From Hoeflea ulvae (lineage in GTDB: Bacteria > Pseudomonadota > Alphaproteobacteria > Rhizobiales > Rhizobiaceae), in contig NZ_JAOVZQ010000001.1 in assembly GCF_026619435.1 (NCBI RefSeq), forward strand, positions 2,425,501 through 2,489,500: DNA of 64,000 nucleotides, written 5' to 3'. The notes under the pieces were generated by a model. It saw nothing but the letters and a program-made list of their open reading frames with translations, did no database searches and had not been told where the DNA came from. A program made the position numbers and the translations under genes. Of the stretch, positions 1-9,862 are shown piece after piece (within the stretch, counting starts at the first letter, position 1; every line of letters starts with the position of its first letter).

Positions 1-1588
<1,588 letters not shown>

Positions 1589-1592
<4 letters not shown>

Positions 1593-2893
1593 TCCTCCTC
1601 CGCCTGCCTAGTTTTTCGCGACGTCCCGAAGGTGTAGCCCGTTTCAACTATATCGCGGCCGAATTTCTGGCGCACCTTGTCGATGGCGCTTTCCGCCACG
1701 GCCCGCCGTGCTGCTGCCGGATCGACCAGGTCGGGTGGATCGGCGCGGGCGGCATCGGTGAGATCGGTGACGCCGATGCCAATCAGCCGGAACCGGTCCT
1801 GGCCAAGCTCGCGTTCCAGCAGATGCAGGCCGGTGCGAAAAATCCGGTCGGCCAGCATGGTCGGGTCCTCAAGCTTGAAATTGCGCGTCCGGCTCTTGAA
1901 GTCCGAGGTCTTGAGCTTGAGCACCACGGTCTGGCCGGCGATGGTGGAGGCCTTGAGCCGGGCCGACACCTTCTCCGAAAGCCGGCGGAGCACCGGCACC
2001 AAGTCCTTGACCTCGGACAGGTCGGAATTGAAGGTGGTTTCGGCCGAGACGCTCTTGGCGCCCTCATTGAGATGGACGGTGCGCTCGTCCTCGCCGCGCG
2101 CCAGATGGTACAGACGCTTGCCCATGACGCCATAGCTGCGCATCAGCGCTGTTTCGTCCATTGTCTGCAACTGGCCGATGGTGCGGATGCCGTCGCGCTC
2201 CAGCGTCGCCGCAAAGGCCTTGCCGACGCCCCAGATCATTGTCACTGGGCGCGGCTTGAGAAAGGCGATCGCCTCCTGCTTGCCGATCACCGAGAATCCG
2301 CGCGGCTTGTCGAGATCGGACGCCACCTTGGCGAGGAACTTGCAGTAGGACAGCCCGACCGAGAGGCTGATGCCGATTTCGGCTTCCACCCGCGCCGCAA
2401 AGCGCGCCAGCGTGCGGGCAGGGGTGTCCTTGTGCAGGCGCTCGGTGCCGGCAAGGTCAAGAAACGCCTCGTCGATCGAGATCGGCTGCACCAGCGGTGT
2501 CAGCTCTTCCATCAATTGCCGCACCTGGCGTCCGACCCGGACATACTTCTCCATGTCGGGCTTGATCACCACCGCGTCAGGGCAGGCGTCGAGCGCCTTG
2601 AACATCGGCATGGCCGAGCGCACCCCGTGGATGCGGGCGATGTAGCAGCAGGTCGAGACAACGCCGCGCTTGCCGCCGCCGATGATCACCGGCTTGTCGG
2701 CAAGTTCCGGATTGTCGCGCTTTTCCACCGTCGCGTAAAACGCATCGCAATCGACATGGGCCAGCGTCAGCGTGTCGATCTCGGCATGACGGATGATCCG
2801 CGGGCTGCCGCAGGCATGACAGCGCCTCGCCTCCGCACGGGCGGGGGTCAGGCAGTCACGGCAAAAGCCGGGAAGGGTAGAGGCTGCGGACAT
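1589..2893 (-). CDS. dinB: DNA polymerase IV (Y-family translesion polymerase) with N-terminal Cys motif
   Basis: Error-prone Y-family polymerase, used for translesion synthesis under DNA damage. The catalytic palm is recognised by [31 protein letters not shown] and the [20 protein letters not shown] block. The little-finger domain follows. An N-terminal extension carries two CxxC pairs (CRDC and CHAC), which look like a small zinc-binding module. I chose the ATG at 2893 (434 aa). A longer open frame with ATGs at 2914 and 2962 exists, but it would place the LexA box (2898-2912) inside the coding sequence. With the start at 2893 the box lies only four bases upstream, where a -10 element would sit for a leaderless transcript. 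SOS control is therefore likely. Convergent with dnaE. Confidence 0.9.
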
Positions 2894-2897
2894 TTGA

Positions 2898-2912
2898 GAA
2901 CAAATATTGAAC
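2898..2912 (-). promoter_or_regulatory. LexA (SOS) box of alphaproteobacterial type upstream of dinB
   Basis: On the dinB strand the sequence reads GTTC-AATATTT-GTTC, an exact match to the GTTC-N7-GTTC operator of alphaproteobacterial LexA. It ends four bases before the dinB ATG at 2893. The AT-rich spacer AATATT could itself be the -10 element, so a bound LexA would block polymerase directly. The motif alone is expected about once or twice by chance in a window this size. Its position in front of a classical SOS gene is what makes it convincing. It could also influence the divergent GNAT gene starting at 2978. Confidence 0.8.
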
Positions 2913-2977
2913 ATTGAGTCAATTCGCAATAGATTTCGACTCAGCAGACCGTGCAGATCCACTGGAAATCAACACCT

Positions 2978-3556
2978 ATGAGCCTGACCATTCATCCCCT
3001 CACGGCTCCGTTCTGGCCGGACCTGGAAAGCCTCTTCGGGCCTCAGGGTGCCTGCTATGGCTGCTGGTGCAGCTATTTCCGGCTGGCACCGAAACAGCGC
3101 GATGCGCTGGGCCGGGACGACAAGAAACAGCTGCTCAAGGACGCCGCGAGCGATTCCGTGCCGCCCGGGCTGATCGCGTTTGACAGCGGCGTGCCGGTGG
3201 GCTGGGTTCAGGTAACGCCACGCGCCCATGTGCCCCGCTGGAACACTGCGCGCACCGTGTCGCGGCCGCTCGATGGCGATGATCCGTCCGATCCGGGGCT
3301 GTGGGCGATCTCGTGCCTGTTCGTGCAGTCGAAGCGGCGCGGGCAGGGGCTGAGCCACGCCCTCGTCGCGGCGGCCGTGGCGCATGCGCGTGACAATGGC
3401 GCCCGTCTGGTCGAGGCCTGTCCGATCGAACACGCCAAGCAGTCAAGGTCGGTGGGTCTGTTCATCGGGTCTGTGTCGGTCTTCGCCGGGGCCGGCTTCA
3501 AGACCGTGGCCGAGCGCAAGAGCGGCCGGCCGCTGATGCGCAAGGCGCTGGCGTGA
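2978..3556 (+). CDS. GNAT-family N-acetyltransferase
   Basis: A 192-residue acyl-CoA-dependent acetyltransferase of unknown substrate. The acetyl-CoA binding core is visible as ISCLFVQSKRRGQGLSHALV, the beta4/alpha3 R-x-x-G-x-G/S element. A Cys-rich N-terminal patch (GACYGCWCSYFR) is seen in one subgroup of the family. I chose the ATG at 2978 because it has a purine-rich GGAAA about ten bases upstream and gives a normal N-terminus. An in-frame ATG at 2951 adds nine residues. The gene is divergent from dinB, and its promoter region contains the LexA box, so damage-dependent expression is possible but unproven. Confidence 0.75.
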   Translation: MSLTIHPLTAPFWPDLESLFGPQGACYGCWCSYFRLAPKQRDALGRDDKKQLLKDAASDSVPPGLIAFDSGVPVGWVQVTPRAHVPRWNTARTVSRPLDGDDPSDPGLWAISCLFVQSKRRGQGLSHALVAAAVAHARDNGARLVEACPIEHAKQSRSVGLFIGSVSVFAGAGFKTVAERKSGRPLMRKALA

Positions 3557-3600
3557 CCGGTGGCACGGGCAGGGCTGCAGCGGTACGGGCGGCGGGTGCT

Positions 3601-4257
3601 TCAGGCTGCTGCCGGGGTGAAATGCGCCCGGATCAACGCTTCGGCATGAGCCCAGTCATCGGCAATGTCGACACCGTCGCCCGGATGCGGCGCCATTGCC
3701 CGGAACGTGTCATTGGCCATCAGGTTGAGCAGAAGCGTGTCGGGCACATGTTCGCGCACCGATTGCAGATTGGTGAATATGTCGTCGACAAACACCACCG
3801 GCTGCGTCCGCGCACCGTGCAGGGCCATCACCGCGGGTCCTTTTGCCGCTTCGGTGGCGATCATCGGATAGTCGAAGCCATGCTGCGACAGCAGCCGCCG
3901 GCGCACGGCGCGGTGGCGCGGCGGCATCGCGGTGAGAAACACGACATCGGCATGCTCGGCCAGCCGCGCCAGACTGTCGGCGGCCGCGGTGACCGGGGTC
4001 TGCCACTGGTCCTGGCTCGTAAAGAACGCCTCCAGCAGCGCCGCCACCTTGTCTTTGCCGGTTTCCACCCCATCTTCGAGGCTGAATACATTCCCATTCA
4101 GCCGGAACGAGGTCGGGCGCAGTTCGAAGCCATTGTCGACCAGAAAGGCCTGAAACGGCGTGACGAATTCCAGCACCACCTCGTCGATGTCGCAGACCAC
4201 CAGCGGCCGGTCGGTGAGCATCAGGTCGTCATGTTCGGCGTCGGGGATCAGCATCAT
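3601..4257 (-). CDS. HAD-superfamily hydrolase-like protein
   Basis: A 218-residue protein with a haloacid-dehalogenase-type layout. Motif I is VVCDIDEVV (DxD nucleophile and acid), motif II is VVFLTAMPP, and a late acidic motif is VVFVDD. These suggest a phosphatase-like active site, but the substrate cannot be predicted. The ATG at 4257 overlaps the TGA of the upstream DUF3572 gene (ATGA), so the two are probably translationally coupled. This overlap decides the start against a longer open frame reaching 4332. The pair sits upstream of and divergent from divK. Confidence 0.75.
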   Translation of the reverse strand: MMLIPDAEHDDLMLTDRPLVVCDIDEVVLEFVTPFQAFLVDNGFELRPTSFRLNGNVFSLEDGVETGKDKVAALLEAFFTSQDQWQTPVTAAADSLARLAEHADVVFLTAMPPRHRAVRRRLLSQHGFDYPMIATEAAKGPAVMALHGARTQPVVFVDDIFTNLQSVREHVPDTLLLNLMANDTFRAMAPHPGDGVDIADDWAHAEALIRAHFTPAAA

Positions 4258-4520
4258 CCGGTCTCCGTCGCCCCGCCAAGCGCATGGAAGGCGCGGGTCA
4301 CGGTTTCGGGCCGCGTATCGGTGGCGGCGCAAAAGTCCATCAGCGTCGGTTCATGGCTCATCAGGAAGCCGAGCACGCCGGCCAGAAAGCCTGGCTCCTG
4401 CGCCGCATCGCGCATATTGCCGGCTTCCAGTCCGGTCAGGGCCAGGAAGCGGCCCATCAGTTCAGGTTCGCCCGCGAGCCAAACCAGCACGGCAATCGCC
4501 GTGTCTTCCGCATCTGCCAT
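4254..4520 (-). CDS. DUF3572 family protein
   Basis: A small (88 aa) helical protein of a family restricted to alphaproteobacteria, with no known activity. Recognised from the arrangement ALVWLAGEP-type N-terminus, RFLALTGL, and the PGFLAGVLGFLMSHE block. I chose the ATG at 4520 (MADAED...) because GGAGAGG lies ten bases upstream. An in-frame ATG at 4547 and a TTG at 4550 would put that ribosome site inside the gene. It ends in an ATGA overlap with the HAD-like gene. It is transcribed divergently from divK, sharing a ~220-bp upstream region. Confidence 0.75.
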   Translation of the reverse strand: MADAEDTAIAVLVWLAGEPELMGRFLALTGLEAGNMRDAAQEPGFLAGVLGFLMSHEPTLMDFCAATDTRPETVTRAFHALGGATETG

Positions 4521-4569
4521 CGGTTTCGTGCCTCTCCGGGATACCATCAACCATATTCGAAATGTCGGA

Positions 4570-4585
4570 TTACCACTTTTTCAAC
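4570..4585 (+). promoter_or_regulatory. weak CtrA-like site upstream of divK
   Basis: TTAC-N7-TCAAC resembles the CtrA consensus TTAA-N7-TTAAC with two mismatches. It lies in the divergent region between DUF3572 and divK. A TATAAT hexamer at 4662-4667 could be the divK -10, but no good -35 is spaced correctly in front of it. divK is a CtrA target in Caulobacter and Sinorhizobium, which is the only reason to record such a degenerate match. Confidence 0.25.
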
Positions 4586-4739
4586 CTAATGGAACTATGG
4601 TGACTGCGTTGACTGGCTTTTCCGGCCGAACAGTCCGCACACCGTATCGGCCGAAAACCGGTATAATCGGCCACCGGCCGCCGGCAACAACAGTATCAGC
4701 CGGGCGGTTGTCCGAGCCGGATCGGGGATGGGAACGGAT

Positions 4740-5111
4740 ATGACAAAGCAGGTGATGATTGTTGAGGACAATGAACTCAACATGAAACTCTTCCGGGACC
4801 TGATCGAAGCGTCAGGTTACAAGACGATCCAGACCCGCAACGGCATGGAAGCGATGGACCTTGCCCGCCAGCACCGTCCGGATCTCATCCTGATGGACAT
4901 CCAGCTTCCGGAAGTCTCCGGTCTGGAAGTCACCAAATGGCTCAAGCAGGATGACGACCTGCACATGATTCCGGTCATTGCCGTCACCGCATTCGCGATG
5001 AAGGGCGATGAGGAGCGCATCCGCCAGGGCGGGTGTGAAGCCTATATTTCAAAACCGATTTCGGTTCCCAAATTCATTGAAACCATCAAGACCTATCTTG
5101 GCGATGCTTGA
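4740..5111 (+). CDS. divK: Cell-cycle response regulator DivK
   Basis: A 123-residue single-domain response regulator. In alphaproteobacteria it transmits cell-pole signals (from DivJ and PleC kinases) into the CckA-ChpT-CtrA pathway. The start [18 protein letters not shown] and the overall length match DivK almost exactly. The phosphoacceptor is Asp53 in LILMDIQLP, with the acidic pair in VED (residues 9-10), Thr in AVTA, and Lys in SKPI. I chose the ATG at 4740 over the in-frame ATG at 4728 because it gives the family N-terminus, with a GGGAACGG purine stretch just upstream. pleD follows 15 bp downstream in the same operon, the arrangement known from Caulobacter and rhizobia. Confidence 0.97.
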   Translation: MTKQVMIVEDNELNMKLFRDLIEASGYKTIQTRNGMEAMDLARQHRPDLILMDIQLPEVSGLEVTKWLKQDDDLHMIPVIAVTAFAMKGDEERIRQGGCEAYISKPISVPKFIETIKTYLGDA

Positions 5112-5126
5112 GGCTGGAGTAAGACC

Positions 5127-6500
5127 ATGACCGCACGCATTCTGGTCGTCGATGACATTCCGGCAAATGTGAAGCTGCTCGAAGCCCGGCTCCTGGCCGA
5201 GTATTTCGAGGTGCTGACGGCTGCCGACGGAATGACCGCGCTGTCGATCTGCGACCAGACCCCGGTCGACCTGATCCTGCTCGACATCATGATGCCTGGA
5301 ATCGACGGATTTGAAGTCTGCGAGCGCCTCAAGACCAATCCCCGCACGGCCCATATTCCCGTTGTCATGGTCACGGCACTCGATCAGCCCGCCGACCGGG
5401 TGCGCGGTCTCAAGGCCGGCGCCGATGATTTTCTGACCAAGCCGGTCAACGATCTGCAGCTGATGACCAGGGTCAAAAGTCTCATCCGCTTCAAGGCCTT
5501 GAGCGATGAACTTCGCCTGCGTGCGGAAACCGCGCGCAACATGGGTCTGGAAGCCCTGCTTGCACCGCACCAGGGCACGCTGGAGGAGCCTGGCCTGGTG
5601 TTGCTGGTCGAGGGGCGCGCCAATGCACAGGACCGCATGGCCAGGGCGCTCAGGGGCGTGGCCGAGATCACCGCGATCGGGGATCCCCAGGCGGCGCTGT
5701 TTGAAGCGGCTGAAAAACCCTATGAGCTGGTGATCGTCTCCACGGCGCTCGAAGACTATGATCCGCTGCGGCTGTGCTCGCAGATGCGCTCGCTGGAGCG
5801 CACCCGCTTCATTCCGATGCTGGTGGTGGCCGAGCAGGGCGAGGACCAACTGGTGATCCGGGCGCTCGAGCTTGGCGTCAATGACTATCTGCTGCGGCCG
5901 CTCGATCCCAACGAGCTGGTGGCGCGCAGCATCACCCAGATCCGCCGCAAGCGCTATTCCGACTGTCTGCGGGCCAGCCTGTCGCAGTCGGTCGAATTTG
6001 CCGTCACCGACGCGCTGACCGGCCTCAACAACCGCCGCCATCTCGACACCCATCTGGCGACACTGGTCGAGCGCTCCAACCGGCGTGACCGGCCGCTTTC
6101 GGTACTGATCACCGACATCGACCATTTCAAGGCCATCAACGACACCCATGGTCATGAGGGTGGCGATGACGTGCTGCGTGAATTTGCCCGCCGGGTGCGT
6201 GGCGCCGTGCGCGGTGCCGATCTCGCCTGCCGCTATGGCGGCGAGGAATTCGTGGTGGTGATGCCCGACACGACGCCGGAGATCGCCGCCCAGGTGGCGG
6301 AGCGCCTGCGCGATGCCATAGCGGCTGCGCCGTTCAAGATCTCGGCCACCGGCCGCGTTGCCCCGCTGACCACCTCCGTCGGCATCGCCACGCTGGAAAA
6401 GGGCGGCGAGGGCGCTGATTCGCTGATGCGGCGCGCCGACAAGGCGCTGTACCAGGCCAAGAACAACGGCCGCAATCGCGTCGTCAGCCAGGCGGCCTGA
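5127..6500 (+). CDS. pleD: Diguanylate cyclase response regulator PleD (REC-REC-GGDEF)
   Basis: A 457-residue c-di-GMP synthase that drives polar development. Residues 1-120 form a receiver domain with Asp53 in LILLDIMMPGIDG. Residues ~155-275 form a second, degenerate receiver without a clear phosphoacceptor (it reads STALEDYDPL there), the adaptor domain used for dimerisation. Residues ~285-457 form the GGDEF domain. The active site reads GGEEF (371-375). The product-inhibition I-site RGAD (362-365) is spaced correctly five residues before it, so the enzyme should be active and feedback-inhibited. GGAGT lies just before the ATG, 15 bp after divK. Confidence 0.97.
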   Translation: MTARILVVDDIPANVKLLEARLLAEYFEVLTAADGMTALSICDQTPVDLILLDIMMPGIDGFEVCERLKTNPRTAHIPVVMVTALDQPADRVRGLKAGADDFLTKPVNDLQLMTRVKSLIRFKALSDELRLRAETARNMGLEALLAPHQGTLEEPGLVLLVEGRANAQDRMARALRGVAEITAIGDPQAALFEAAEKPYELVIVSTALEDYDPLRLCSQMRSLERTRFIPMLVVAEQGEDQLVIRALELGVNDYLLRPLDPNELVARSITQIRRKRYSDCLRASLSQSVEFAVTDALTGLNNRRHLDTHLATLVERSNRRDRPLSVLITDIDHFKAINDTHGHEGGDDVLREFARRVRGAVRGADLACRYGGEEFVVVMPDTTPEIAAQVAERLRDAIAAAPFKISATGRVAPLTTSVGIATLEKGGEGADSLMRRADKALYQAKNNGRNRVVSQAA

Positions 6501-6937
6501 GCCGCAACGGTTCCTCACAAGCTCCACACGGCCCGCAACCGCGCGGCTGCGCCATTCAGGGCCCTTGCTACAGCTTGTCGGCAGGCCGGCACCAGAACCG
6601 TTGCCCTGATCAACCGGACCTGGCCGTGTCATCCTGTGATGCGGGAGGTGCGGCGGCGACAATCTCAAAAATTTCAGACGCTTGAAATGGGTCTCGGTGG
6701 TGCTGGTTGAACCATGCACTCATTGTCCATCCGCGTGGGCGGGGATGTGCCGGGCAATGCAACGACGAGTACAGCGGCAGTGACGTGGCCAATGCAGTAT
6801 GGCGGGGCCGAGATGGCTAAGAAACGATTAAAATGCGCGGCATTATTAACCACATACTTTGACAGTTCATGGTGAGGGTTAAGAAACTATTGATTTATTT
6901 TCGGTTTGGGACAATTGTCCACAATGCGTGATGCGTT
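6501..6937. other. Non-coding region after pleD with two CtrA-like boxes and a palindrome
   Basis: No convincing gene is seen here. Two related AT-rich motifs stand out. CTAA-GAAACGA-TTAA is at 6817-6831 and TTAA-GAAACTA-TTGA is at 6879-6893. Each is one mismatch from TTAA-N7-TTAA, the CtrA binding consensus, and they share the spacer GAAAC. A perfect 12-bp palindrome GGACAATTGTCC lies at 6909-6920, 17 bp before the -35 box of the small-RNA promoter. These could be control elements for that promoter. No intrinsic terminator for pleD is apparent. Confidence 0.4.
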
Positions 6938-6966
6938 TTGAGACTGTCACATGCGCAGTCTATAGT
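6938..6966 (+). promoter_or_regulatory. Promoter of candidate small RNA
   Basis: TTGAGA at 6938-6943 and TATAGT at 6961-6966 are separated by exactly 17 bp. This is a good housekeeping sigma-70 promoter for this class (alphaproteobacterial consensus near CTTGAC-N17-CTATAT). No open reading frame with a ribosome site follows. A three-hairpin element ending in an intrinsic terminator does. The predicted start is near A6973. Confidence 0.65.
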
Positions 6967-6972
6967 TACGCC

Positions 6973-7130
6973 AGATTAGAGATACCCCATGATGTTCAGG
7001 TCCGCCGCATCTCCTGGGTCGTGGGGTGGCCGGTCAAGATCAAGCGCATAGTGGTATCCTCGTTCCACGCCTTTGTCTTGATCGGCCTTTCATGCAAAAA
7101 ACCCGCTTCCGGAAGGAAGCGGGTTTTTTG
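6973..7130 (+). ncRNA. Candidate ~157-nt small RNA between pleD and rpmG
   Basis: The element runs from a predicted start near 6973 to an intrinsic terminator ending at ~7129. Hairpin 1 pairs ACCCCA (6984-6989) with TGGGGT (7022-7027), with an inner CAGG/CCTG stem (6997-7000 with 7013-7016). Hairpin 2 begins at the next base. A 12-bp stem pairs GGCCGGTCAAGA (7028-7039) with TCTTGATCGGCC (7076-7087), with one G-U pair and an internal GTGG/CCAC stem. Hairpin 3 is the terminator. Adjacent stems ending in a U-run are typical of trans-acting alphaproteobacterial sRNAs. I cannot assign it to a named family. It does not look like 6S RNA (no single long rod) or tmRNA. Confidence 0.6.
7096..7129. terminator. 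Bidirectional intrinsic terminator
   Basis: A-run, then ACCCGCTTCC, GGAA loop, GGAAGCGGGT, then a T-run of six. The perfect stem is flanked by A6 and T6, so it can stop transcription in both directions: the small RNA from the left and rpmG from the right. Confidence 0.9.
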
Positions 7131-7174
7131 TTGAGTGCGTGCAATTCCGCGCAGCAGCGGGAAGGTAAGCCGGA

Positions 7175-7342
7175 TTACTTGATCTTGGCTTCCTTGAATT
7201 CAACGTGCTTCTTGGCGACAGGGTCGTACTTTGTCTTGGTCATCTTGTCGGTGAAAGTACGGCTGTTTTTCTTGGTTACGTAGAAAAACCCTGTGTCGGC
7301 TGTCGACAGGAGCTTGATCTTGATGGTGGTCGCCTTGGCCAT
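7175..7342 (-). CDS. rpmG: 50S ribosomal protein L33
   Basis: A 55-residue ribosomal protein of the large subunit. The frame starts with ATG at 7342 and reads [20 protein letters not shown], then [20 protein letters not shown], ending in the Lys-rich VEFKEAKIK before TAA. This is the standard proteobacterial L33 without the CxxC zinc motif, so it is the zinc-independent form. It is preceded by a ~90-bp intergenic stretch after the MFS gene and followed by the bidirectional terminator at 7096-7129. Confidence 0.95.
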   Translation of the reverse strand: MAKATTIKIKLLSTADTGFFYVTKKNSRTFTDKMTKTKYDPVAKKHVEFKEAKIK

Positions 7343-7434
7343 GGTGTCTTGCCTTCTTCAAAAATGAAGCCGCGGACAGCACACAAGGCTCCACGGCGAA
7401 ACTTGCGCGGAACCTACAAAAGCCGGGCCGAAAG

Positions 7435-8618
7435 TCAAGCCCGTTTCGGTCCGAGCAGGATACGAAACAGCGTCAGGGCTACATAAAGTGCGAAAAAGAA
7501 CGCCAGCGCCCAGGCAAAACCGTGATCGCCGGCAACATCCATCGCCACGCCGATGGTCTGCGGGCCGACCAGCATGCCCAGCGCATAGCAAAACACAAAG
7601 GCCGCATTGGCAGATGCGAGGTCCGAACCATGCAGCTTGTCGCCCAGATGGGCCAGCCCGACGGTGTAAAGTCCGGCGACACTGCCGCCCCAGAACAACA
7701 GGATAACTGCCGACAGGAGCCAGTCATGGATGAGGTAGGGCAGGGCCAGCGAGCCAATCAGCCCGATGATGGCAAAAAGCGACAGCAGCCGCCGTCGGTC
7801 GCCGATCTTGTCGGCAATCAGGCCGACCGGGATCTGGAACAGCACATTGCCCAGTCCCATCATCATCAACAGCAGCGCGCCCTGTGATTCGGTGAAGCCG
7901 GTGCGGTTGGCATAGACCGGAAACAGCGCCAGTCCGCCCGATTCAACCGCGCCGAAGATGAACACCGCAGCCGTCGCCGTCGGCACCAGAAAGACATAGC
8001 GCATGAAGGAATAATTCGGAGCCTCGCCGATCGGCGGGTTCTCCTTGCGCGCCATCAGGATCGGGACCGCCGCCAGCAGGATGACGCCGGAGCCGATCAG
8101 GAACGGCAGGATGCCTTCCGACCCGATGATCGAGAAGATCAGCGGCCCGGCTGCAAAGCCGAGCGACAGCACGGTGGCGTAGATGCCCAGAACCAGCCCG
8201 CGCCTGGATGGCGGTGCGGCCGTGTTGATCCAGAACTCCGACAGCACGAACAGGATGGTGATGGCGCCGTGAAAGATCACCCGCAGCGGAAACCACATCC
8301 ACAGCGCTTCGGCATAGTAGAAGCCCAGGGCGCTCACGGCGGCGGCGACGATTGCCAGCACCATCGTGGTCACCACGGTGAACCGCCGGGCAATCACGGT
8401 GGTCAGCGGCGCCGCCACGATGGCCGCGACGCCGGCCATGGCCGAATTCAGGCCGATCATCGAGGATGATACGCCGCGTTTTTCCAAAATGATCGACAGC
8501 AGCGGCAGGCCGAGCCCGATGGCGATGCCGACTGCGGTGATGGCGGAAATGGCTGCAAACAATGCCGGCCAATGGATCTCCTCGCGTATCGCGGGGGGCT
8601 TGCGGATGAGTGATCCAT
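7435..8618 (-). CDS. Major facilitator superfamily transporter (N-terminal frame break)
   Basis: A 12-helix MFS permease. The core from TTG 8562 (375 aa) contains all membrane segments, and the loop LGNVLFQIPVGLIADKIGDR is the second-half MFS signature. The substrate is unknown. The N-terminus looks broken by one base. The ATG at 8618, 12 bp after the NUDIX stop and preceded by AAGG, is out of frame with the rest. Yet the in-frame codons between it and 8562 read a credible N-terminus (SLIRKPPAIREEIHWPALF). Adding one T at ~8611-8614 (GATC to GATTC) joins ATG GAT to that frame. I therefore annotate from 8618 with a probable sequencing deletion. If the sequence is right, the only start is TTG 8562. 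Last gene of the topA-rnr-DUF983-NUDIX run. Confidence 0.8.
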
Positions 8619-8630
8619 ATCGGGTTTGCC

Positions 8631-9350
8631 TTAAATCATTTCTCGAACAAAGCGTCCGTTGCGAAAATAGTAAAACGGCACAGACCGGCCGAAAAGCAAG
8701 GTCGAGTCTTCGTCGAGCGCCTGGACAAGATCCGAGAGAATCACCTTGGTGATCCGCGGCAGCGGATGGCTGTCATGGGCATTGACGGGAATCCATGACA
8801 GATCATGCAGTTCGTCGCTGTCGCGAATCCGGGTCGGATCGATCCCCAGTTCGTCGCAGAAACAGGCAAAGAAGCGCGTGTCGAATCGCCGCGACTGTCC
8901 AGGCGGCGTGATGGCGCGGGCGAGGTAACGGAAATGCGACACATCGGGACGCAGGGCGCCGCCATATTCGGGCGGCGTCAGCGAAAGATGGGCTTCCTCC
9001 TGCATTTCACGCGCAGCTGCCACGGCCAGCCCGCGCGCGGCGTAGCGATGGAACCGGGCGGCGGTGCGCTGCATCAGCTTGTCGGCAACTTCCTCGCGCA
9101 AGGGCTGGGCCAGCGGGGTCTTGTTGTCGCCGGGATCGCGCCTGCCGCCGGGAAAGACATAAAGATCGGGCATGAAGGCATGACGCTTGCCGCGCTTTCC
9201 CAGTAGCGCGCGCGGCACATCGCTGCTTCTGTCCAGCAGGACGAGCGAAGCCGCATCCCGCGGGACGCGCGGCGGATGACGCTGATCGCTGATCCTGGCC
9301 AGATGATCCTCGGTCAGAAGATCGATATTGGAAGCAGCGCTGCCATTCAT
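8631..9350 (-). CDS. NUDIX hydrolase
   Basis: A 239-residue NUDIX protein that should cleave a nucleoside diphosphate linked to some moiety X. The motif region shows LYVFPGGRRDPGD followed by AVAAAREMQEEAHLSL, with the RExxEE metal-binding core intact. The long spacer between FPGG and RExxEE is reminiscent of the NUDT19-like (acyl-CoA/CoA) branch, but the substrate is uncertain. The ATG at 9350 overlaps the TGA of DUF983 (ATGA), which fixes the start. A longer open frame reaches 9428. Translationally coupled within the minus-strand operon. Confidence 0.8.
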   Translation of the reverse strand: MNGSAASNIDLLTEDHLARISDQRHPPRVPRDAASLVLLDRSSDVPRALLGKRGKRHAFMPDLYVFPGGRRDPGDNKTPLAQPLREEVADKLMQRTAARFHRYAARGLAVAAAREMQEEAHLSLTPPEYGGALRPDVSHFRYLARAITPPGQSRRFDTRFFACFCDELGIDPTRIRDSDELHDLSWIPVNAHDSHPLPRITKVILSDLVQALDEDSTLLFGRSVPFYYFRNGRFVREMI

Positions 9351-9799
9351 CGCGCATCCTCGTGAGCAGGCTCGGCGAGCATGGGTTCTTCCGCTTCGCC
9401 GCTGAAGCCATGCATGCGCAAGGCCCATTGCAGTCCGATCACGCCGCCCTTGAGCGGCTGCAGCAGCACCAGTGTGAGCAGAATGGTGATGGGGATCCAG
9501 ATCAGCAGATGCTGCCAGCTTTCAAGCACCAGCCATGTATCGGTCGCCATGAAGCCGGCGACAACGATGTGGCCGACAACGAAGATCGCCAGATAGGCGG
9601 GAAAGTCATCGGCCCGATGGTGGCTCATTTCCTCGCCGCAGGCAGCGCAGGCATCGACCGGCTTGAGGTAGGCCCTGAACAGCTTGCCTTCGCCGCAATG
9701 GGGGCAGCGGCCGAGCAGGCCGCGCTTGATCGCGCTCCAGGTGCTGCGTGGTTCGGCCTGTGCCGGGTTCGGGGTGTTGTTGCCGCCAAGTTCGAGCAT
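9347..9799 (-). CDS. DUF983 membrane protein
   Basis: A 150-residue protein. The N-terminal cytoplasmic part carries two CxxC pairs (CPHC at ~32-35 and CAAC at ~51-54) that look like a zinc ribbon. Two transmembrane helices follow (about residues 66-90 and 96-115). Family members sit next to RNase R and NUDIX genes throughout the rhizobia. Function unknown. AGGAG seven bases before the ATG supports the start. The gene lies 63 bp after rnr and is coupled by an ATGA overlap to the NUDIX gene. Confidence 0.85.
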   Translation of the reverse strand: MLELGGNNTPNPAQAEPRSTWSAIKRGLLGRCPHCGEGKLFRAYLKPVDACAACGEEMSHHRADDFPAYLAIFVVGHIVVAGFMATDTWLVLESWQHLLIWIPITILLTLVLLQPLKGGVIGLQWALRMHGFSGEAEEPMLAEPAHEDAR

Positions 9800-9862
9800 G
9801 GCTCATCTCCTGAGTTCGATGGGCGTCGTAACGCCTTGTGTTGACGTGCACGGCGGGCTGTC

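Noticed and set aside
6928..7134. 68-codon open frame overlapping the small-RNA candidate
   Set aside because: Starts upstream of the predicted transcript start, has no ribosome site, and contains the terminator hairpin at its end. The RNA structure explains the region better.
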